A stretch of 64,000 nt of DNA from Bryoerythrophyllum caledonicum (lineage: Eukaryota > Streptophyta > Bryopsida > Pottiales > Pottiaceae), in NCBI GenBank assembly GCA_963971425.1, contig OZ020514.1:47583527-47647526 (forward strand), written 5' to 3'. This document shows positions 57,060 through 64,000 of the stretch, one piece after another. The notes beneath the pieces were generated by a model. That model was not told where the DNA came from. It worked only from the letters and a program-made list of their open reading frames with translations, and ran no database searches. The translations under genes were made by a program, and so were the position numbers. The stretch's first letter is position 1, and each line of letters starts with the position of its first letter.

Positions 57060-58740
57060 TCGTTCAACGACAAGTACGCTTTTGAGCTTTTGCCCCGACA
57101 TTTGGAGTTGGAGGCGCTCCAGACCTATGAAAGGAGGTCGGTACTGCATGCGGAGGAGTTGCGTCCAGTTGAGGATTACTGGCGCGACCGGGTGGAGTTG
57201 GTGACTGCGCTCAAGGAGAGTGCCGTTGCTCGTGTCCCGGCCTTTACCAATCAACCCAAGAAGGAGGGAGTCTCCTCTAGTGAGGATTCCATGCAGAAGG
57301 CATTGCCCTTGTAGATGAGGCGTCCTACATAGGGGCCATGTCGCGTTTGGCCTAGGCCACGGAGGCGGCATTGGTGGCCGTCAGTCCGCCACCAGTCTTT
57401 GACCCTCTAGCACGGTTCATGGCGCACTTGGAGGTGGAGTATGGGGGATTCCGATGTGATCAGATGCAGCGCATAAAGGATTTCCACCGTGCAAAGGAGG
57501 ACACGCCGCACACCAAGTATACCCGATTAACGCGGTTGGCGGCGGAGGCAGGTGATGTCTTCACGGAGCGCTAACTTGTGAAGATTTTAATCTCCAAGTT
57601 TGAGAAGAGGATGGTGGACTTGATCACCCCCCGTTTTCTTTTTGATTATCACGGCAACGCTAGTTTGGCTCAGGCGTTTGCTGAGGTGGAAGCGCTTGAT
57701 AGAGCGTTGGGCGTGTCCGAGGCCACAGACTTGGTCACGTCATTGATGGATGCTCCCAAGTCCAAGAAGCTTGCTACTCCGACGAGTAGCTTGGCAGAGG
57801 CACAACCTGAAAAGGTTGTGCATTGCTGGGCTTGTGGAGAACCCGGTCGCACCAAAGGGGACCCAAACTATTCCAAGAAGGAGGCAGAGAAGGGGAAGGT
57901 GAGGCCCAAGACCGAGGTGGCCAAGTCTGGTGACAAGGTTGCGGACAAGGGGAAGAAGCCGATTACTTGTTCTCACTGTGGCAAGTCCGGCCATAGTGAT
58001 GAGAATTGCTTTGTTCTCCACCCGGAGAAGCGATCGGGTTCATCACGGGAGAAGGACTTGAAGGCCAAAGTGACGGAGTTGGAGAAGAAGTTGAATGCGA
58101 ATGCTTCTTTGAGACAAGTGGTGGACGCACGGGCTCCGGTGAAGAGTCGTGGTTTGTCCTCAGCCATGGATGCCTATTTGTATGGCGCTTCCGGGGAGGT
58201 TGTGGCTGCATCTGCCACGCATGCTCAGACCACCGCACAGGCAGTGTCACCTTCATCCAGTGTACTAGGTACCAGTGGTCGTCCACGTGACGTGGGGTTG
58301 CTAGACCACATTCATCAATCACGGCTACCATTGTCGTTTGGCATTGCGGATGCAGCTGCTACTTGTGCCACTTTCCTTTTGCCTAGCGTACCACGAGCTT
58401 CTTCCACTCAAGTAGATGCCGCTCATTCCTTGGCATAGAAGGTGCTGCGGTTACCGGTGTTTGCCGATGTAGACTTTTTGACACCGAATATTCAACCATC
58501 CGGTGTATTCCACTTGGCAGGTAGTATGTTGGAGGGCAAGGTGCCCATGCCATCATTGGAGGTGTCGCAGGCAGTGACGGCTCCACCCACCAAGGAAGAT
58601 TTGGTGGCAATGCGAGCCAAGTTGACGGCGGAGGCTATTTTCGCGTTTGAAGCCAATGCTACTTCCACACTTATGGAGCAGTCCTCCGGGGATCAGTCCT
58701 TGATCTCTGGAGTGGCTTATTTGTCTGACGTTGCGGCCTG
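57060..58740 (+). pseudogene. Gag region of G3 (fossil)
   Basis: Capsid-like helices (VELVTALKESAVAR, RIKDFHRAKEDTPHTKYTRL, ILISKFEKRMVDLI) are followed by a Lys/Pro-rich linker and two zinc knuckles, the second a canonical CX2CX4HX4C. A helical stretch (DLKAKVTELEKKLNANAS) and a tail before the protease come next. In the family, gag forms the particle and the knuckles bind the RNA. The corresponding part of G2 is at 35515-36900 on the minus strand. Confidence 0.75.
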
Positions 58741-58762
58741 ATCGGCACGGGAGCGAGATAGT

Positions 58763-59480
58763 GTGCATCCAGGGGTGGTACGCTTAGTAAACGATGACGG
58801 AGTCATGGTGGTTGGTCGTACGGACGGCAACCCCACTCGAGCTACCCCCCTATGTGTTATGTTGGACTCCGGAGCTCAGCGAGTGATGATTGACAAGCAG
58901 CTAGCCCAGGATTTGGGTCTAGGTGCTTTGGATCTCGAGCCTTGTCCATTCACGATTGTTACATCGCTTGAGGGTACGGAGAAGGCCATGGGCTACACCC
59001 GACATCCGTTGCAGTTGATATTTGGCGTGGGATTTGGTCCTTTATTCTCTCACGTACCTCTCCAGTGCGCGGTGACTAGTACCACCAACTACGACATTTT
59101 GGTGGGCCAGCAGGCACTATATCCACTTGGATTTGGGGTGGATAACTGGATGGAGGAGGCCTGGATTAGGCCAGGGTGGTTTGCCGGTGATGGCACGAAG
59201 GAGCTCATCTCCGTGGTCTTTGCAGCTAGCGCGGTGACTTCGACGACGGAGGCTATGTTTGGATATGGTGCTCTAGCATCGGACTTGCCGTCTGGTTCTT
59301 CACTTTTGGAGGAGACATATGCATTTATGTATGGGGTGGAGGATTCACGCGAGCACCCACCAATGGCGATCCTTGTTTGTCATTGCAAGGATCCGCTTCC
59401 GCCGTGGGAGACGCCGTTGGAGCTCATTCGTCGAAGTCGGGAGATTGTAGACGCTCTTGATGCTCCACCGTTGTCAGTAG
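58763..59480 (+). pseudogene. Aspartic protease region of G3 (fossil)
   Basis: The retropepsin-like motif VMLDSGAQRVMI (about 58855-58890) is followed by LGALDLEPCPFTIVTS and YDILVGQQALYPLGF, the usual second half of Ty3 proteases. It belongs to the single gag-pol order of family G and lies directly upstream of the methyltransferase domain. The matching site in G2 is where A2 inserted. Confidence 0.75.
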
Positions 59481-59532
59481 ACTCTTCCACCCGTTGTTGG
59501 CTCGCACTATTCAGTGGCAACCACCTGATGAG

Positions 59533-59725
59533 GGTATTACCCTTGTGGAGTTATTTGCCGGTATCGGTACGGGGCTCGCGGCTGTGTTGGAGGCCGGGCT
59601 GAAGGTACGACGCTATACCCACGTGGATAGTGGCTTTGCAGCCAACCGTGCCGCTCACCATCACATTCAACATCTTCTGGCGTTGTATCCAGAGCAGTTA
59701 CCACCCCTCAGGGAGGTGTCCTTGC
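59533..59725 (+). pseudogene. Start of C5 cytosine methyltransferase domain in G3 (fossil)
   Basis: ITLVELFAGIGTGLAAVLEA is a textbook motif I (FxGxG) of C5 DNA methyltransferases, and RYTHVDSGFAANRAA follows as the motif II region with the acidic residue that holds AdoMet. The same order, protease then methyltransferase, is seen in G2, where the remaining motifs lie further on. Only the beginning is present here because the element ends near 59750. Confidence 0.85.
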
Positions 59726-59947
59726 CCCTGCATTATTCATCTAGGGGACCTTAATGTCTGAAAGCAAAATATGTTTATTACATTAAATCATTTGACAATA
59801 TAACAACAATGCCTTGATTTCATACTTCCCAACCAAGTAATATTCGCACTAGTTATCTAAGAAATCTTTTACTCTCCTAGCTTCTTCTATGTATTATCAC
59901 AACTCTCTTGATTTCGCATACATATACGTAGCTACTTTTATTATCCC

Positions 59948-60511
59948 TTAATTATTCAAACGACACGATCTGCGCACTCCTTCGGTTGACGGGCCACCCA
60001 TAAATGCATCTTGAAGGACGATATAATCATCATCTAGTGCCTCATCGCAATCTGGACGGTTGTCATCATTAGCACCTTCATCGCTCTTATCTTTGTATTC
60101 TCCATTGCTACCATCCGTAGTCCAAAAGCCCTCTATTTCAGAGTTGTCATTGCGAAGCTCTACGACTATTTCACCATCGCAACGCGAGCATCTGAATCTC
60201 TTTTGTCGATGTGCGTGAGGATCATTGCCGTCGGAATTTGTAGTTGGGCCGCTAGTAGAACGAATTGCTCGACTTGGAACAACAAATGCCGAAGTTGATG
60301 AAGAGCATTATAGAACATACGTGTCCAAAAACGAATGTACAACCACGTTTGGATCTTGTGCCCCTATTCCAATGAGGGGACGTCTACAAAGCGTTGAGGA
60401 TGATGCTTTGCTGTTGTTTCTTCCTCCACGGCCTCTAGACCCTCTATGGGCATTAGTCCTTCCACTGCCTTGTTGATATTGACCCATTGGATGAAATGGT
60501 GTCGTAGCACG
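59948..60511 (-). pseudogene. C-terminal part of an unidentified protein gene, cut by element A4
   Basis: The minus-strand frame runs from the A4 boundary at 60511 to TAA at 59948-59950. It contains a Gly/Arg-rich stretch (RGSRGRGGRNN), one in-frame TAA, a CxxC pair (FRCSRCDGE) and a strongly acidic tail (EGANDDNRPDCDEALDDDY), ending EGVRRSCRLNN. The composition is that of a real protein C-terminus. The family was not recognised, though mobile-element proteins often have such acidic tails. Confidence 0.45.
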
Positions 60512-60735
60512 TGTTGGCAAGTATTCACATCTTAACACAAAGATACCCTAAGGTATTCATTCCCACAGAGAATCACCAAGAACTACAATGACTAACAACA
60601 ATCCTAAAACTATTCAATGCTAAACATACCACAATAGATACATAATAAGAAAGAAAAGAAAGGTTAGACCATACGGTTTAGTCTTATCTACAACCACCCT
60701 TCCCCTTTACCATAAGGGAAGGGCTTTCCTCCTTG

Positions 60736-60893
60736 GGCGGAAATCCACGGCGGATACCCACGGCGGAAACCCACGGCGGAAACCAACGGCAGATATCCAC
60801 GGCAGATACCCACGGCAGAAACCCATGGCGGAAACCCACGGCGGAAACCCACGGTGGAAACCCATGGCAGACACCTACGGCGGATACCCACTT
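60736..60893 (+). repeat. 15-bp tandem repeat in A4
   Basis: About ten to eleven copies of ACCCACGGCGGAAAC with minor changes, in the 3' noncoding part of A4. The 15-bp period keeps frames open on both strands, so the small frames across it are not taken as genes. Confidence 0.95.
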
Positions 60894-60929
60894 AGTCCTT
60901 GTGGAGGAACAACTATACACCCATGTACA

Positions 60930-61780
60930 CTATGGACATCCGGAGATCATAAGCATCCGGAGGGGGTATATGATATATGACCACAGACGATTGCTCCGTG
61001 GACTCGTAGAGATTTTGGGGTTTGACACAAGTAACGACTATCCTTCCTTCCTCCTTCTCTGTTGACTGCTACTTCTAACTTGGGATGGTTGTGGTTTCAG
61101 TGTATTTCCCCCGTAAGGAGGATAAGGCCCTTGGCCTCTAGGACTTGTGTAATTCTCGGGGCGGCCACGTAGTTTTACCTACCTACCATCTGAATTAGTA
61201 GTCCTTCCTTTACCCCAAAATGGCTAAAAGAGCTTTATCTAGGGGGTCCGCATAGACATCCGCACAAGGGACCATTGACTCTACTCCTTTCCTTCAGAGA
61301 ACAACATCCTTCCTTCCTCACCCCCGATAGAAATCCGCACAGAGGAGGTTAGTTAGCTTTCCTTCCTTCTCTCAAGGTAACCCGAGTTGTTAGAGTAAGT
61401 CCTAGTTATATCCGCATAGACATCCGCACAAGGGATCTAACGAGGTCATATTCAGTCCTAAACACATGGTTTTTGGTTCAGTCCTCACCAATAGACATCC
61501 GCACAAAGGAAAAGACTAAGACTAGACTTAATGTTTTTAAGGTAAGGTAATGCTCCTTATGACTCAACCATCTGACCAAAGGTTAGTGTAGCAGGAATCT
61601 AACTACGCCCTCACAACCAGCTACATCCGCCACTGATAGGTCACACAAGGCACACCGAGACTCCTCCCTCATCAGTCACTCCCCCCTTGTCCTTCCCTGA
61701 ACACTCACAATCTCATCTGTTATTCCCATCCACACAACTAACTTTACTTGATGGAACAAGGAAACGATGACTTCGAAGGT
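60930..61780. other. 3' noncoding region of A4, no gene
   Basis: Repeated phrases ATCCGCACAAGGGA and TAGACATCCGCACA occur at least five times (about 61250-61510), and CTTCCTTCC runs are common. No coding frame. It corresponds in position to the phrase-repeat zones of A1-A3, though the phrases differ. Confidence 0.5.
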
Positions 61781-61784
61781 TAGT

Positions 61785-63959
61785 TCAGACTTTGAGGAGT
61801 GGACTACTTGAAATGGCACTCACAATCATGTATGCAATCCGAGCTCTCCAACCGTGGAAGGTTTTCTGAGAGCGTAGGTTTAGAATTAAAACTGAAAGCA
61901 AATACAGACAACAAGCAGTGAAGAGAGGTAGTGCTCGGAGTGAAGTAGTGCTCGGGTGAAGCTCGGGTCGGGTCGGGAAGGCGGGTACCGGGCTTGGAGT
62001 CGCGGTGAAGACCTTCTCCACAACGATGGGTCCGGACTTGTCCTTCGTGGATACCGGAAGGTGCAAGTAAGCGGAGCTCTCACTCGTGGACCTCCCCAGG
62101 TGAGATACACTCTGTAAAGGCGCCACGATTGGCGTGTCGCGAACGGAGTCTCCAAGAGGGAGAGTGTGGGGACCAACCCTGGATGAAGGCTCCCTCGTCA
62201 CACCCCTGTCCTCCTTCCAACCGCTCTGTGCTTGAGTGGTGATCTCCGAAGGGGAAGGGCATGCAGCAACTCCCATCACTGGAGCTGGTGGTGGAAGGTC
62301 TGGGCTATCAAGATCAACCACCTCCTTCGACCTGTCTTGGCCACCCAAACCTTGCCCACCCGAGTCCGTATCTAACCCTGAATCTGCATCCTTGCCCGAA
62401 CTGTCAAGATCCTCCCCAACCTTGGGGAGGATGTGGGTGAGGTTGCCCACCAACACCCTCATGTTAGCATAAGCCTCCTCCAACTTAATGGTCTCCTCCA
62501 CCAGGAAAGAAATCATCCGTTTGCTGGAGATGTGGCCATCTCTCTCCAGCTTGGCATCGAACATCTTGGCCTTTGCAACCGCATCCGCTGGGAAGTGCAA
62601 TGCGTCCTCTTCCTGCCTTAAAGCTGCCACCGAGGCATTGGCTTGCAGGAGAGACTCCCTTCAAGTCCCCTCTGCCTCCAATGCTCGACTCTTCATCTTC
62701 GTCACGTCCAAGGTGAGCCGGTGGACCCTCTACTCCATGATGCGGAGGTCACTCGCCCCTCCAACTCTCTCCTTGACCGCAACGATCAATCCCTCACGTG
62801 GAGGGTTGACCACCAAACCACTAACGTCTCCCAAAGTCCTATCCACGTCATCCACATACAATTGAATGGCCTCTATCAATTCAGAGGCCGGGTAAGTCTT
62901 ACCTCCGAGTTGTGCTGGTCCAGTGGCTGTAGCACGGGTGGCTGCACGGGTCCTGGTGGCAGAAGCTCCTCCCTGCCTCTGCCCCTGGCGCTTGGGCGGT
63001 GGTAGCGCCTCCTCCTCGGACTGCGATGCACTGCTCCCTCCTTCAGATCCTGGCTCGAGCTCCGACTCGGTCCCCTCGAACTTCTTCAACATGAGCTCGG
63101 TCCCATACGCGATGTCCTCCTGAGGAGTGGTCTCCTTGAAGTGGTGGTAGAGATGGATCAAGAAGGGACAGAGGGGGGATCGCTTAGCGTTGTTGATGCC
63201 CTTCAGCAACCTGAGCACTACCTCTCTGACGATGATGGCCCAATTCACCATCCTCTCTCCCAAAGAAGAACCATACACGGTGTTGGCAAGGGTGACCATG
63301 ATTTGGGAGGCCTTCTCGGGGTGCAGGATGGGCACGAGGAAGGAAAAGACTCGTTTAGCCCACGGGTCAGAGCAATCCTGCAATGAGTAGCCGTTCTTGG
63401 CATCCTTGGTGCTGAAACATCCCTTGGCGTACTCCTCCTTCCTCAAATTGGTCCATCCTCCTCCTTGTCGTGGGAACTCATATACCTCTTGCCACCTATC
63501 CATGGTCCACCTATCGGGACAAGCACGGATGTTGTCCCCCTCCAGTTGAGGTAGTGGGTTCCTCCGCATCTCCTCTACGGTAGAATCAACACAAAAACTC
63601 CAACAAAACTCAAGGAGAGAGAGGCAATCCATGCGTAGAAGGTCCTCCTTGAACTCCGTGAGCTCAAGGGGATCCTTGGGGATGGCCGGGCAAATGGCCA
63701 TGTGTGAGGAGGGTCCGGTTGCCATCTTTTGCGATGAGGTGGGGTGTACCTGTCTCCACCTCGCTCGGGTTTTCCTCTTGCACGAGAGGTCCGTCTCGTG
63801 GTTCCTCCGCCCTTCCCCGGTGCCTTGCTCTCGGCCGCCTGGCTTGCTGCCTTGCTCTTCGGGAGGTCCGCCTCGTCCTTCCGCCTCCTTGCTGCAGTCG
63901 TGCTCCTCGGGAGGTCCGCCTCGTCCTTCCGCCTCCTTACTGCAACAGTGTTCTCCCAC
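61785..63959 (-). pseudogene. Gag-like protein region of A4 (fossil)
   Basis: The N-terminal part starts with a repeated basic/acidic head (CSKEAEGRGGPPEE twice). It continues with the domain shared with A1 and A2: MDCLSLLEFCWSFCVD, RWTMDRWQEVYEFP, FLVPILHPEKASQIMV, WAIIVREVVLRLLKGI and LCPFLIHLYHHFKE. An acidic Ser-rich linker, a Gln/Arg-rich stretch, a helical part (AKMFDAKLERDGH, ISFLVEETIKLEEAYANM) and a Pro/Ser-rich tail complete it. The block order matches A2 exactly, so these are paralogous proteins, although sequence identity is low. About one break lies between the two halves. Confidence 0.65.
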
Positions 63960-64000
63960 AGTCCACCCCCGTGGTCTGCCTTGCGAGTCCGCCGTCTTGG

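Larger units (their letters stand above)
55084..59750 (+). mobile_element. Family G (Ty3-type) copy G3: LTR-like end, gag, protease, start of methyltransferase
   Basis: Starts TGTCGCGGGATGTGGCGTCG. The LTR-like region to about 56370 has a 64-bp tandem duplication (55179-55306) and a run of CATCCACTGC-type units (55717-55945). The leader runs to about 57030 and carries the unoccupied counterpart of the A1 insertion site. Gag runs from about 57060 to 58740: a capsid-like part (FMAHLEVEYGGFRCDQM), a degenerate and a perfect zinc knuckle (CSHCGKSGHSDENC, about 57967-58010), then a coiled coil. Protease is at about 58780-59480 (VMLDSGAQRVMI). The first part of the C5 methyltransferase follows. The element then stops near 59750, so RT and integrase are absent. 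About half a dozen breaks; better kept than G2. Confidence 0.85.
60512..64000 (-). mobile_element. Family A element, copy A4, continues past the window
   Basis: Its 3' end on the minus strand is at 60512 (plus strand TGTTGGCAAGTATTCAC, fitting the TG...CA rule). About 40 bp inside is the family phrase CTCTGTGGGAATG. The coding region is a gag-like protein in one frame, 61785-63959. This copy is from a different subfamily: its 3' region is unlike A1-A3, it has a 15-bp tandem array, and it is less CCGGA-rich. The 5' end lies beyond base 64000, so no target duplication can be shown. About one break in the coding region. Confidence 0.65.

Noticed and set aside
1-64000. Settled reassignment of TAG/TAA to Gln in this genome
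   Set aside because: TGA also interrupts frames, and several genes end at TAG or TAA where their homologs end. Decay by C-to-T change explains the pattern with fewer assumptions.

Overview
The window looks like a repeat-rich nuclear stretch of a green-lineage eukaryote, most plausibly a charophyte-grade alga or a seedless plant. The grounds are GT-AG introns, CACTA-type and pogo-type DNA transposons, Ty3-type LTR fossils, and a Ty3-type family carrying a C5 cytosine methyltransferase domain, a combination reported from charophyte algae and dinoflagellates. I cannot name the species. I see no clearly intact host gene and no rRNA or tRNA gene.

Layout. 1-6121 is the right part of a purine-rich satellite with higher-order repeats. 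7259-9572 (minus) is a decayed RING-like zinc-finger gene between two patches of a degenerate GGGCGCGT repeat. 10403-12734 is a non-autonomous CACTA element with a 3-bp target duplication. 12903-14163 (plus) is a decayed protein-kinase-like gene, and 16183-17616 (plus) is a spliced N6/N4-type DNA-methyltransferase-like gene missing its 5' part. 18560-20659 (minus) is a Ty3 fossil with a PHD finger beyond its integrase.

The middle and right parts are dominated by two interleaved element families. Family G is a Ty3-type element with the order gag, protease, C5-DNA methyltransferase, reverse transcriptase/RNase H, integrase. Partial copies are G1 (20660-25764, plus), G2 (about 28200-39065, minus) and G3 (55084 to about 59750, plus). 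Family A is a CCGGA-rich element encoding one large gag-like protein. It has TG...CA ends, 5-bp target duplications and no visible LTRs. Copies are A1 (22041-25391, inside G1), A2 (31705-35509, inside the protease region of G2), A3 (52869-54912) and A4 (from 60512 past the window end, minus).

41.9-52.4 kb is a separate territory sprinkled with the palindrome CCGGAGATCTCCGG. It holds remnants of unidentified spliced genes, a decayed FCP1/NIF-like HAD phosphatase gene, and a GC-rich pogo/Tigger transposon (42410-44939) with terminal inverted repeats, a TA duplication and a recognisable DDD transposase.

The history is one of repeated nesting and decay. In-frame stops in the decayed genes are almost all TAG or TAA where Gln would fit, or TGA where Arg would fit. 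That is what C-to-T change at methylated cytosines would give, and it is notable beside elements that carry their own DNA methyltransferase.
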